Positions 1-8,377 of a stretch of 64,000 nt of DNA are shown one piece after another. Each line of letters begins with the position of its first letter. Position 1 is the stretch's first letter. The notes beneath the pieces were generated by a model. It did no database searches and was not told the origin of the DNA. It was given only the letters and a program-made list of their open reading frames with translations. Where the stretch lies: contig OZ241850.1 in assembly GCA_965203045.1 (NCBI GenBank), forward strand, positions 1,364,001 through 1,428,000, read 5' to 3'. The DNA is from G965203045 sp965203045. GTDB lineage: Bacteria; Pseudomonadota; Gammaproteobacteria; PS1; Pseudothioglobaceae. The position numbers and the translations under genes were made by a program.

Positions 1-417
1 TTAGTAATGGCTTATTGGGGCGATAATGCCCAAAGGAGCTATCACCACACCGCCCCGGTTAATACTCTTTATGGTTTGCATGAGGCGTTGCTAATTTTGC
101 AAGAGGAAGGCATTGAAAATGCTTGGCAACGTCATCAAAATAACCACGAGCAACTTAGAGATGGATTAGAAGCGTTAGGCTTAAATTATTTGGTAAAAAA
201 AGACCACAGATTACCACAATTAAACTCAGTCTTAATCCCTAAAGGTATTGATGATGCTAAAACGCGCACCGCTTTATTAAACGATTATAACTTAGAGATA
301 GGCGCTGGGCTTGGTATTTTTACTGGTAAAGTTTGGCGCATTGGTTTAATGGGCTTTGCTTCCAAAAAAGAAAACATTGCCCTTGCGTTGGCAGCGCTTG
401 AGGCGCAAATCAAATAA
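1..417 (+). CDS. Class V aminotransferase (alanine/serine-glyoxylate type), C-terminal part
   Basis: The reading frame is open from base 1, so the gene starts outside the window and only its last 138 codons are visible. The segment SYHHTAPVNTLYGLHEAL and the later GAGLGIFTGKVWRIGLMG are typical of the C-terminal domain of PLP-dependent alanine-glyoxylate / serine-glyoxylate aminotransferases, which move an amino group between alanine or serine and glyoxylate. The PLP lysine is upstream of the window and cannot be checked. The ATG at base 7 is an internal methionine, because the conserved core continues before it. Substrate choice within the family cannot be settled from this part. The gene converges on the cation-efflux gene with only 4 bases between stops. 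Confidence 0.8.
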   Translation, partial: LVMAYWGDNAQRSYHHTAPVNTLYGLHEALLILQEEGIENAWQRHQNNHEQLRDGLEALGLNYLVKKDHRLPQLNSVLIPKGIDDAKTRTALLNDYNLEIGAGLGIFTGKVWRIGLMGFASKKENIALALAALEAQIK

Positions 418-421
418 ATAC

Positions 422-1546
422 TTAAATTGTGTAGTAGCTATTGACTTGTTTGCAAAAGGGGTGCGTTTGGCTAAATGATTTGAGTTGTTTTTTTATCTCA
501 GTTTGTTGTGCTTTAGTTAGTTGTTCGCCGAAATAAACATCAATACTAACCTTATTGGCTAAGTAATGTAATTTAATGGTTTTAATATTGTAATTTAGGT
601 GTTTTTGTAGTAAATCAATAATTTGTTTGCGCGTTGGGATGTGTTCATAAGTAGTGGTTTCATCATCATCTTCTGGGTCAATATGGACGATAATGTCTAC
701 TACGTTATCAAAGCTTTCTTGGGCTACTTTTTCTACAGCGATAGAGACCATATGTCCTTCGCTAACAGTAAGTTCTGGGCTTACTTGAATGTGTAAGTCA
801 ACAATAATGCGTCTGCCACTACGTCTTGTTCTTAGATTATGAATATCAACCACATCTTCTAGGGCAAGGATATTTTGCTTTAATTGCTCAGATAGATGTG
901 GTTCAATAGCGCTATCTAATAATTCTGCAATACAGGGTTTGCTAAGTTTATAGGCAATATAGATAATCATTGCGCCTAAAATAATCCCAGCAACACTATC
1001 CAAAAACTTAAAACCTAAGGCGCTACCTAGTGCGCCGATTAATACTATTACCGAAGAAATTGCATCACTTCTATGATGCCAAGCGTTAGTTAGTAAAATA
1101 TTTGATTGGATTTTTTTGCCATAAAAATACGTCCAGCGATATAAGACCTCCTTGCCCACAATCGAGATTATAATTACTGTAAATACCCAAGGAAGTAATA
1201 GCAATGCTTGTTGGGCTTGTCCTAGAGATATAGTTTTAATGCCAATCAATACTAGCCAAGCTCCAGTAATTGCTAAAATAACTGCTAAGGTTAAGGACAT
1301 TAAAGTTTCAAAACGTTCGTGTCCATAGGGATGCTGGGCATCTGGTTCTTCCTTTGAGAATTTGTTGATAAATAATATTAGCGCATCGGTAAATAAGTCT
1401 GACAAAGAATGTATGCCATCAGCTAATAGACCAAGTGAGTTTGACCACCAACCAACAACCATTTTAATTATTGCCAGTGTTAAATCAACCACAGCGCCAA
1501 CAATGGTAACTCTGGCTATGATTTGGGAGGGTTGCTTACTTTTCAT
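422..1546 (-). CDS. Cation diffusion facilitator (FieF-type metal efflux)
   Basis: Inner-membrane proton-coupled exporter of divalent metals (zinc, iron, possibly manganese). The N-terminal two thirds hold six hydrophobic segments. The two intramembrane metal-site motifs of the CDF family are visible: LLADGIHSLSDLFTD near residue 45 and NAWHHRSDAISS near residue 155. The cytoplasmic C-terminal domain (about residues 210-300) has the usual family layout, including VDLHIQVSPELTVSEGH, and is followed by an extra tail of about 80 residues, so 374 aa is somewhat longer than FieF (about 300). The metal cannot be inferred reliably from sequence. The gene stands alone and is read divergently from infA. 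Confidence 0.88.
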   Translation of the reverse strand: MKSKQPSQIIARVTIVGAVVDLTLAIIKMVVGWWSNSLGLLADGIHSLSDLFTDALILFINKFSKEEPDAQHPYGHERFETLMSLTLAVILAITGAWLVLIGIKTISLGQAQQALLLLPWVFTVIIISIVGKEVLYRWTYFYGKKIQSNILLTNAWHHRSDAISSVIVLIGALGSALGFKFLDSVAGIILGAMIIYIAYKLSKPCIAELLDSAIEPHLSEQLKQNILALEDVVDIHNLRTRRSGRRIIVDLHIQVSPELTVSEGHMVSIAVEKVAQESFDNVVDIIVHIDPEDDDETTTYEHIPTRKQIIDLLQKHLNYNIKTIKLHYLANKVSIDVYFGEQLTKAQQTEIKKQLKSFSQTHPFCKQVNSYYTI

Positions 1547-1604
1547 AACTAATTTGAGGTAAAATGGCGGCTAATATTTAATAATGATAATTAAAATATT
1601 TTTT

Positions 1605-1823
1605 ATGTCCAAAAGTGATTATATAGAATTAGAAGGAATTGTCAAAGAAAAACGACCAAATACCACCTTTATTGTAGAGTTGGAAAATGGTTATAGTATT
1701 TTAGCGCATATTTCAGGCAAAATGCGCAAGCATTATATTCGCATTTTGCCGGGAGATAAGGTTACAGTAGAGATGACACCTTATGATATGACCAAAGGAC
1801 GTATTTCTTTTCGTCATAAATGA
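1605..1823 (+). CDS. infA: Translation initiation factor IF-1
   Basis: Seventy-two-residue S1/OB-fold protein that binds the ribosomal A site during initiation. The core motifs are intact: ELEGIVKEKRPNTTFIVELE, GYSILAHISGKMRKHYIRI and the ending KGRISFRHK. An in-frame ATG lies at 1584, but it would add seven residues (MIIKIFF) absent from the family, so the start at 1605 (MSKSDYIELEG) is chosen. In many gammaproteobacteria IF-1 begins MAKED or similar at exactly this point. It is followed 24 bases later by tRNA-Leu. Confidence 0.96.
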   Translation: MSKSDYIELEGIVKEKRPNTTFIVELENGYSILAHISGKMRKHYIRILPGDKVTVEMTPYDMTKGRISFRHK

Positions 1824-1847
1824 GTTTGTAGCACTGGTTGGGTTATT

Positions 1848-1933
1848 GCCAGCATGGTGAAATTGGTAGACACGCCGGATTCAAAATCCGGTTCCCTTTG
1901 GGAGTGACGGTTCGAGTCCGTCTGCTGGTACCA
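1848..1933 (+). tRNA. tRNA-Leu (anticodon CAA)
   Basis: A full class II tRNA of 86 bases. The acceptor arms GCCAGCA and TGCTGGT pair (first pair G-U), the anticodon loop TTCAAAA sits on a CCGGA/TCCGG stem, there is a long variable arm (TTCCCTTTGGGAGT), and the T loop TTCGAGT is present. The discriminator A and CCA end are encoded. CAA reads UUG leucine codons. It lies between infA and oadG. Confidence 0.97.
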
Positions 1934-1955
1934 TAGATAAATTTTTTAATATAGT

Positions 1956-2159
1956 ATGATAAACGCAGTTAATATTACAGTAATTGGCATGGGTTTTGTA
2001 GTGGTATTTTTAATAACATTTCTATTTGCCACTAAGCTAATGTCCAAAATAGTTTGGCATTTTGGTGATAATGATGTTGGCGGTGGCAAAGATTTAAGCC
2101 CAGAAGACCAATTTGTAATTAAAGATGCAATTAAGCAACATATCAACAGCCTAAATTAA
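1956..2159 (+). CDS. oadG: Oxaloacetate decarboxylase gamma subunit
   Basis: Small membrane-anchor subunit of the sodium-pumping oxaloacetate decarboxylase. It has 67 residues with one N-terminal transmembrane helix (about residues 6-30, VIGMGFVVVFLITFLF) and a short polar tail. OadG joins the soluble biotin-carrying alpha subunit to the integral beta subunit and binds zinc. Identification rests on length, topology and position directly before oadA (3 bases) and oadB, since the subunit is poorly conserved. The tail is Gly/Asp-rich (GGGKDLSPEDQ). Confidence 0.85.
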   Translation: MINAVNITVIGMGFVVVFLITFLFATKLMSKIVWHFGDNDVGGGKDLSPEDQFVIKDAIKQHINSLN

Positions 2160-2162
2160 ATA

Positions 2163-4010
2163 ATGTTCAATTTTTTAAAAAAATCTAAAAAACTAAACCA
2201 AGAATTAGTAGAGATTACCGAGGTGGTGTTTCGCGATGCACATCAATCACTGCTAGCAACTAGGCTTAGGATTGATGATATGCTACCAATTGCTGATAAA
2301 CTAGACAAGGTTGGATATTGGTCAATGGAGTCTTGGGGCGGGGCTACTTTTGATGCTTGTATTCGCTATTTAGGTGAAGACCCATGGGATAGGATTCGCG
2401 AGATAAAAGCCGTTATGCCTAATACACCACAACAAATGCTATTAAGGGGGCAAAATTTGCTAGGATACCGCCATTATGCTGATGATGTGGTGGAAAAATT
2501 TATTGAAAAAAGCGTAGAAAATGGCATTAGTGTATTTAGAATTTTTGATGCAATGAATGATATTAACAATTTAAAAGTCGCCATTGCCCAGACTATCAAG
2601 CTTGACCAGCATGCTCAAGGAACAATCTCTTATACTGTAAGTCCGGTACATACCGTCCAAGCTTGGATTGATTTTGCTAAGCAAATCCAAGATTTAGGTG
2701 CTAATTCCTTATGTATTAAGGATATGGCAGGATTATTGCAGCCTTATGTGGCTTTTGAATTGATAAGCAAACTTAAACAAGTTATTGATATTCCAGTTCA
2801 GTTACATGCTCATGCCACTACCGGCTTATCCACTGCCAGCATTATTAAATCGGTAGAAGCCGGTATTGACAGAGTTGATACTGCTATTGGTTCTATGAGT
2901 ATGACCTATGGTCATTCTGCTACTAATTCTGTTGTATCTATTTTAGAACATAGTCCTAGAAAAACCAAGCTAAATCTAGAGCAGCTGGAAGAAATTGATA
3001 GCTACTTTCGCTCTATTCGTGCTAAATATGGTCAATTTGAAGGTTCATTAAAAGGGGTAGATGCGCGTATTTTATCCGCTCAAGTTCCAGGAGGGATGCT
3101 TACTAATATGGAAAACCAATTAAAAGAACAACAAGCTTTGGATAAAATGGATGCAGTGCTAGAAGAAATTCCGCGCGTTAGAAAGGATTTGGGTTATATA
3201 CCTCTAGTAACTCCAACTTCGCAAATAGTAGGCACCCAATCTGTATTAAATGTGCTATCTAAAGAACGCTATAAAACCATTACTAAAGAAGCAGCTGGAG
3301 TATTAAAGGGCAAATATGGTAAAACCCCAGCACCAGTTAATAGCGAATTACAAGTAAGAGTTTTGGAGGGGAAATCGGCTATTACTTGTCGTCCAGCAGA
3401 TTTATTAGAACCAGAATTAAAAGTATTGGCAGAGGATTTAAAACGTGTTACAAATGAGCAAAATATTATATTAGGCAAAAATAAAGATGAAGATTTATTG
3501 ACTTATGCCTTATTCCCCCAAGTTGCTTTAAGCTTTTTTAAAAATTGTGATAATCCAGACTTTTTTGAACCCAAACCTCAATTAAAAACTAGTCAAGACA
3601 AAACCTTAGATGATAATAAAGATGGTTCTTACATAGTTTCTTTTAAAGGCAAAAGTTATACGGTGTCTGTTTCCAATGGCGAGGTGGCGGATATGAGATT
3701 GCTAAGTGAAGATGTTAAAAATACTGATACTATAAATAATAAAAGTCGGCAACAAGTGCCATTATCAACATCAAAACCAGTGTTAGATAGCGCTAGCGAA
3801 GATATTAGCGCCCCACTTGCTGGGACTGTATTTAAGATTAAGATAAGCGCTAATCAGGCAGTCAAAAGTGGTGATGTATTGGTAGTCTTAGAAGCAATGA
3901 AAATGGAGACTGAAATTCGTGCTTCCAGTAATGGCATTGTTTCTGATATTTATATTAAAGAAGGCGATCATATCAATGTTGGTGATAAATTATTAACACT
4001 TAATATCTAA
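2163..4010 (+). CDS. oadA: Oxaloacetate decarboxylase alpha subunit, biotin-carrying
   Basis: Carboxyltransferase subunit: takes the carboxyl group from oxaloacetate to biotin, giving pyruvate. The N-terminal TIM-barrel domain has TEVVFRDAHQSLLATR and the metal-ligand region QLHAHATTGLS; the middle holds the conserved PYC/OadA domain. The C-terminal biotinyl domain ends with the biotinylation site EAMKMETEI, with the acceptor lysine near residue 580 of 615. The Asn/Ser-rich linker at about residues 510-540 matches the usual flexible hinge. Genes for gamma, alpha and beta lie in the standard order with 3- and 4-base gaps. A pyruvate carboxylase B subunit would look similar, but the adjacent oadG and oadB decide for the sodium pump. 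Confidence 0.95.
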   Translation: MFNFLKKSKKLNQELVEITEVVFRDAHQSLLATRLRIDDMLPIADKLDKVGYWSMESWGGATFDACIRYLGEDPWDRIREIKAVMPNTPQQMLLRGQNLLGYRHYADDVVEKFIEKSVENGISVFRIFDAMNDINNLKVAIAQTIKLDQHAQGTISYTVSPVHTVQAWIDFAKQIQDLGANSLCIKDMAGLLQPYVAFELISKLKQVIDIPVQLHAHATTGLSTASIIKSVEAGIDRVDTAIGSMSMTYGHSATNSVVSILEHSPRKTKLNLEQLEEIDSYFRSIRAKYGQFEGSLKGVDARILSAQVPGGMLTNMENQLKEQQALDKMDAVLEEIPRVRKDLGYIPLVTPTSQIVGTQSVLNVLSKERYKTITKEAAGVLKGKYGKTPAPVNSELQVRVLEGKSAITCRPADLLEPELKVLAEDLKRVTNEQNIILGKNKDEDLLTYALFPQVALSFFKNCDNPDFFEPKPQLKTSQDKTLDDNKDGSYIVSFKGKSYTVSVSNGEVADMRLLSEDVKNTDTINNKSRQQVPLSTSKPVLDSASEDISAPLAGTVFKIKISANQAVKSGDVLVVLEAMKMETEIRASSNGIVSDIYIKEGDHINVGDKLLTLNI

Positions 4011-4014
4011 CCAA

Positions 4015-5145
4015 ATGGGCATACTGATTGAACTTTGGCAAAATACTGGGATAGCCCAAATCAATCTTGGACAGCTTGTTATGTTGTTAATTGGTTTATT
4101 ATTACTGTATTTAGCCATTGTCAAAAGGTTTGAACCATTATTATTATTACCGATTGGTTTTGGTGCTATTTTGAGCAATATTCCAGGCGCAGGCCTTGCA
4201 GTTGGTGATGGTATTTTGCATTTGTTCTATCAGGCTGGTATTCAAAATGGGTTGCTACCATTATTGGTGTTTATGGGCGTTGGCGCGTTAACTGATTTTG
4301 CGCCATTGCTTGCAAATCCGCGCACCTTATTGCTAGGAGCTGCTGCACAATTTGGTATATTTGCCACTTTTTTAGGTGCAATTGCTCTTAGTGTTGTAGG
4401 TATTTTTGATTTTAGTCTAAAAGATGCTGCTGCTATTGGTATTATTGGTGGTGCTGATGGTCCTACCTCCATTTATGTTGCTTCTAAATTAGCGCCTGAT
4501 TTGCTTGGGGCTATTGCTGTTGCCTCTTATTCCTATATGGCCTTAGTTCCGCTCATTCAACCACCGATTATGAGAGCGTTAACCACAGAGGAGGAGCGCC
4601 AAATTGAAATGAAGCAATTACGCACTGTCTCTCAAAGTGAAAAAATTCTTTTTCCCATTTTATTATTATTATTGGTGGCATTATTTATACCTGATGCTAC
4701 CCCATTGATTGGAATGTTTACTTTGGGTAATTTAATGAAAGAATCAGGCGTGGTCGATAGGCTAAGTAATACCACTCAAAATTCACTAATTAATATTGTT
4801 ACTATTTTTTTAGGATTAGCTGTAGGGTCAAAGTTAATGGCGGATAATTTTTTACGTCTAGACACTATTGGTATTTTATTGCTTGGAGTAGTTGCTTTTG
4901 CCATTGGTACCGCTTCAGGTGTTATAATGGCAAAGATAATGAATAAATTTAGTAGCGCTAAAATTAACCCGTTAATTGGTTCAGCAGGTGTTTCTGCAGT
5001 GCCGATGGCAGCAAGAGTTTCTAATAAGGTTGGTTTAGAAGCTAATCATCACAACTTTTTACTTATGCATGCTATGGGTCCTAATGTAGCTGGCGTGATT
5101 GGTTCTGCTATTGCCGCTGGTGTTATGATTCAATTATTGCATTAA
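4015..5145 (+). CDS. oadB: Oxaloacetate decarboxylase beta subunit (sodium pump)
   Basis: Integral membrane subunit that decarboxylates carboxybiotin and exports sodium ions. It has 376 residues with about ten hydrophobic helices. The conserved ion-site block GIIGGADGPTSIYVASKLAP (about residues 142-161) contains the family's essential aspartate, and the region NPLIGSAGVSAVPMAARVSN near residue 320 is also diagnostic. It lies 4 bases after oadA and 4 bases before acs, so the decarboxylase and acetate-activation genes are probably one transcript. The same family serves methylmalonyl-CoA and glutaconyl-CoA decarboxylases; the OadA partner supports oxaloacetate. Confidence 0.95.
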   Translation: MGILIELWQNTGIAQINLGQLVMLLIGLLLLYLAIVKRFEPLLLLPIGFGAILSNIPGAGLAVGDGILHLFYQAGIQNGLLPLLVFMGVGALTDFAPLLANPRTLLLGAAAQFGIFATFLGAIALSVVGIFDFSLKDAAAIGIIGGADGPTSIYVASKLAPDLLGAIAVASYSYMALVPLIQPPIMRALTTEEERQIEMKQLRTVSQSEKILFPILLLLLVALFIPDATPLIGMFTLGNLMKESGVVDRLSNTTQNSLINIVTIFLGLAVGSKLMADNFLRLDTIGILLLGVVAFAIGTASGVIMAKIMNKFSSAKINPLIGSAGVSAVPMAARVSNKVGLEANHHNFLLMHAMGPNVAGVIGSAIAAGVMIQLLH

Positions 5146-5149
5146 TACT

Positions 5150-7075
5150 ATGCAAGAAGAGTATCCCATTCCTAGTAGCACTCGTAAGCCACTTATCAAT
5201 CAAGCAGAGTACAAGCGGCTTTATGACTGGTCGATTAAGGATGCTGATGATTTTTGGGCTAAGCAGGCTGATAAATTTATTAGTTGGCATAAAATTTGGC
5301 ATCAAGTGTCTGATTGTGATTTTAATAGTGGCAAAATTGGTTGGTTTTTAGGAGCCAAATTAAATGTGTGTTATAACTGCTTGGACAGGCATTTGCCGCA
5401 ACGTGCCAAGCAGAGTGCTTTTATTTGGGAGGGTGATGATCCAAATAGAAGCAAAAACATTTCTTATCAACAACTTTATGAGCAGGTTTGTCAATTTGCA
5501 AATGGGCTTGAGTCTTTAGGTATTAAGTCGGGTGATAGAGTTTGCCTTTATATGCCGATGGTAATTGAGTCAATCGTTGCAATGTTAGCTTGTGCGCGTA
5601 TTGGGGCTGTGCATTCGGTAGTATTTGGCGGTTTCTCAGCAGCAGCGTTGGCACAGAGAATTACCGATGCTAAGGCAAAGGTGGTAATTACTGCTGATGG
5701 TTTGTATCGCGGTGGCAAAATTATCCCTCTTAAAAAAAGTGTTGATGAGGCAATTATTGGGCTTAGTTATGTTAAATGGGTAATTGTGCTTAAAAATACT
5801 GGGCAGATAATAAAAAAACAAGCATACGACATTGATTATACTGAATTTATATCCAAACAACCTAAAAGCCATAAGCCCCAATTTTTTGATGCTGAACATC
5901 CATTATTTATTCTTTATACTTCTGGTTCTACTGGTAAACCTAAAGGAGTGCAGCATAGCAGTGGCGGTTATTTACTTTACGCAACTATGACCCATCACTA
6001 CACTTTTGACTACCAAAGTGGTGATATTTATTGGTGCGCTGCTGATATTGGTTGGATTACAGGCCATTCTTATACTGTTTATGCTCCACTTGCAAATGGG
6101 GTTACTTCGGTAATTTTTGAAGGTGTTCCCACCTATCCTGATGCTTCGCGTTGTTGGCAGATTATTGATAAGCATCAGGTTAATATTTTCTACACTGCAC
6201 CTACTGCAATTCGTGCTTTAATGGGAGCTGGTGATGATTTTTTAGCAACTACTAGTCGCGCTAGTTTGCAAGTTTTAGGCACAGTTGGTGAGCCTATTAA
6301 CCCTGAAGCTTGGCGTTGGTATTATCATAAAGTTGGCAAGGATAGGTGTCCGATTGTTGATACTTGGTGGCAAACTGAAACTGGTGGTCATATGATTACT
6401 ACTTTGCCATTTGCTGCTAAAACTAAGCCTGGGGCTGTGGGCTTACCATTTTTTGGCATTTTGCCTAAATTAATTGATAATGATGGTAAGGAATTAACAG
6501 CTAGCAATAAGAGTGGCATTTTAGTGTTTGAACGCTCTTGGCCCGGACAAATGCGTACACTTTATAATAATCATAGCCGTTTTATGCAAACTTATTTTGC
6601 AGAATACAAAGGTTATTATTTAGCTGGCGACGGTGCTCGGTGTGATAAGGATGGCTATTATTGGATTACTGGTAGAATTGATGATACATTTAATGTTTCT
6701 GGGCATTTGCTTGGCACTGCTGAGATTGAATCTGCTTTAGTTTTACATCCTAGTGTTAACGAGGCTGCAGTAGTTGGTATGCCTGATAAAATTAAAGGGC
6801 AAGGCATTTATGCTTTTGTATCTTTGTTGATAGGAGTTCAACCAAGCAAGACTTTAAGACATGAGTTAGTTCAATTAGTTAGAAAAGAGATTGGACCAAT
6901 TGCTACTGTGGATGTAATTCAATTTAGCAGGCATCTACCCAAGACGCGTTCGGGTAAAATCATGCGTCGCATTTTGCGTAAAATAGCATCTGGCGATAAG
7001 GGTGATTTTGGTGATATTTCAACACTTGCTGACCCATCTGTGGTGCAAAAATTATTAGCTACTAAGCCTAAGTAA
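5150..7075 (+). CDS. acs: Acetyl-CoA synthetase (AMP-forming acetate/propionate-CoA ligase)
   Basis: ANL-superfamily ligase making acyl-CoA from a short acid, ATP and CoA. The signature LYTSGSTGKPKGVQHSSGGY (about residues 250-270), WWQTETGGHM, the hinge region YWITGRIDDTFNVSGH and the C-terminal PKTRSGKIMRRILRKIA with the acetylatable lysine are all intact. Length (641 aa) is normal for Acs. The N-terminal region (Y..LYDWSIKDADDFWAKQA) fits Acs better than PrpE, but propionate as substrate is not excluded. Placement after oadGAB suggests the products of decarboxylation and acetate activation are handled together. Its stop overlaps the next start (TAATG). Confidence 0.9.
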   Translation: MQEEYPIPSSTRKPLINQAEYKRLYDWSIKDADDFWAKQADKFISWHKIWHQVSDCDFNSGKIGWFLGAKLNVCYNCLDRHLPQRAKQSAFIWEGDDPNRSKNISYQQLYEQVCQFANGLESLGIKSGDRVCLYMPMVIESIVAMLACARIGAVHSVVFGGFSAAALAQRITDAKAKVVITADGLYRGGKIIPLKKSVDEAIIGLSYVKWVIVLKNTGQIIKKQAYDIDYTEFISKQPKSHKPQFFDAEHPLFILYTSGSTGKPKGVQHSSGGYLLYATMTHHYTFDYQSGDIYWCAADIGWITGHSYTVYAPLANGVTSVIFEGVPTYPDASRCWQIIDKHQVNIFYTAPTAIRALMGAGDDFLATTSRASLQVLGTVGEPINPEAWRWYYHKVGKDRCPIVDTWWQTETGGHMITTLPFAAKTKPGAVGLPFFGILPKLIDNDGKELTASNKSGILVFERSWPGQMRTLYNNHSRFMQTYFAEYKGYYLAGDGARCDKDGYYWITGRIDDTFNVSGHLLGTAEIESALVLHPSVNEAAVVGMPDKIKGQGIYAFVSLLIGVQPSKTLRHELVQLVRKEIGPIATVDVIQFSRHLPKTRSGKIMRRILRKIASGDKGDFGDISTLADPSVVQKLLATKPK

Positions 7076-8352
7076 TGATGCTCAAACAAAATGATTATCA
7101 ATTAAGGCGCAAACAACTATTATCTCGTCTTACTGATGGCGGTATTGTTATTATTGCTAGTGGTACGCTTAAAGTGCGTAATAATGATGTAAATTATCAA
7201 TTTCGTGCTAATAGTGATTTTTTGTATTTAATTGGTGTTAATGAACCTGATATTGTTGCTCTTATTAGTCGCAAGCGCTTTGTGCTTTTTTTTGACACTC
7301 CTACTAAAGAGCAAATTATTTGGGATGGAGAGAGACTAAGTGCTGACCAAGCCGAAAATGAGCTAGGCGCAGAGGTATATCCGCTTAATAAAATGTCTAC
7401 CCAATTAGCTAAATTGTTAGTGGGGCACACTCATATTAACTATGATTTTGGTAATAATTTCAGTTTAGATAATCTTATTACTAAAACAGTTAAAAATATT
7501 AGTTTTAATCGTAAGTATCATACCTATCCCACCAACTATCAAATACTTAAAACTAGCTTGGATGAGATGCGCCTTATCAAAAGTATCAATGAGATAAAGT
7601 TAGTGCAAAAAGCAGTTGATATTAGTGTTAGCGCTTATAAAGAGATAGCAAAAATCGGACTTGTCGGGCTTTTTGAATATGAATTAGAAGCAATTTTTGA
7701 TAAGGTTTTCAAACAGCAAAATGGCGAGCACGCCTATCCACCTATCATTGCATCTGGTAGCAATACTTGTACTCTTCACTATTGCAAAAATAATCAACAA
7801 TTAAAAAGCGGAGATTTACTATTAATTGATGCTGGTTGTGAGTTAGCGGGTTATGCTAGTGATATTAGCAGAACTTTTCCTATAGGAGGTAAATTTAATA
7901 AGCAACAAGCGCTTATTTACCAAATAGTTTTTGATGCTCAGCAAGCAGCTATAAGTAGTGTTGCTCCGGGAGTAACAGTGGATGTTCCACATAAAATTGC
8001 TACTAAAATTATTACTCAACGTTTAAGACAAATAGGATTATTGCCTAAAAATAGCACTAAAAAAGATTTAAGACAATTTTTTATGCATGGTACTGCCCAT
8101 TGGCTTGGTCTTGATGTGCACGATGCCGGCATGTATAAAACCAACAGGCAGTATCGCAAGTTTGAACCCGGTATGATTACCACCATTGAACCTGGAATTT
8201 ATATTCGTCCAGCTGATAATATTGCTGCTAAATGGTGGGATATTGGTGTACGTATTGAGGATGATGTATTAGTTACTAAAATTGGCAATAAAAATTTAAG
8301 TGAATCTTTACCGCGCGCGCTAGAAGATATTGAAGTCATGATTCAAAGTTAG
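7075..8352 (+). CDS. pepP: Xaa-Pro aminopeptidase
   Basis: Cytosolic dimetal peptidase that removes N-terminal residues before proline. An N-terminal aminopeptidase-P domain (RANSDFLYLIGVNEPD, about residues 43-58) precedes the pita-bread catalytic domain. Metal ligands can be seen in LLIDAGCELAGYASDISRTF (two Asp), HGTAHWLGLDVHD (His), TTIEPGIYI (Glu) and GVRIEDDVLV (Glu). Length of 425 aa is near the E. coli enzyme (441). Two tandem ATGs (7075 and 7078) are possible starts, the first overlapping the acs stop. In E. coli pepP neighbours ubiquinone genes; here it ends the oad-acs group. Confidence 0.92.
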   Translation: MMLKQNDYQLRRKQLLSRLTDGGIVIIASGTLKVRNNDVNYQFRANSDFLYLIGVNEPDIVALISRKRFVLFFDTPTKEQIIWDGERLSADQAENELGAEVYPLNKMSTQLAKLLVGHTHINYDFGNNFSLDNLITKTVKNISFNRKYHTYPTNYQILKTSLDEMRLIKSINEIKLVQKAVDISVSAYKEIAKIGLVGLFEYELEAIFDKVFKQQNGEHAYPPIIASGSNTCTLHYCKNNQQLKSGDLLLIDAGCELAGYASDISRTFPIGGKFNKQQALIYQIVFDAQQAAISSVAPGVTVDVPHKIATKIITQRLRQIGLLPKNSTKKDLRQFFMHGTAHWLGLDVHDAGMYKTNRQYRKFEPGMITTIEPGIYIRPADNIAAKWWDIGVRIEDDVLVTKIGNKNLSESLPRALEDIEVMIQS

Positions 8353-8377
8353 TAAATTATAGCTTTAATTATTATTA

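Noticed and set aside
5150..7075. Propionyl-CoA synthetase (prpE)
   Set aside because: N-terminal pattern and length fit Acs better, and no propionate-pathway genes are near; not fully excluded.
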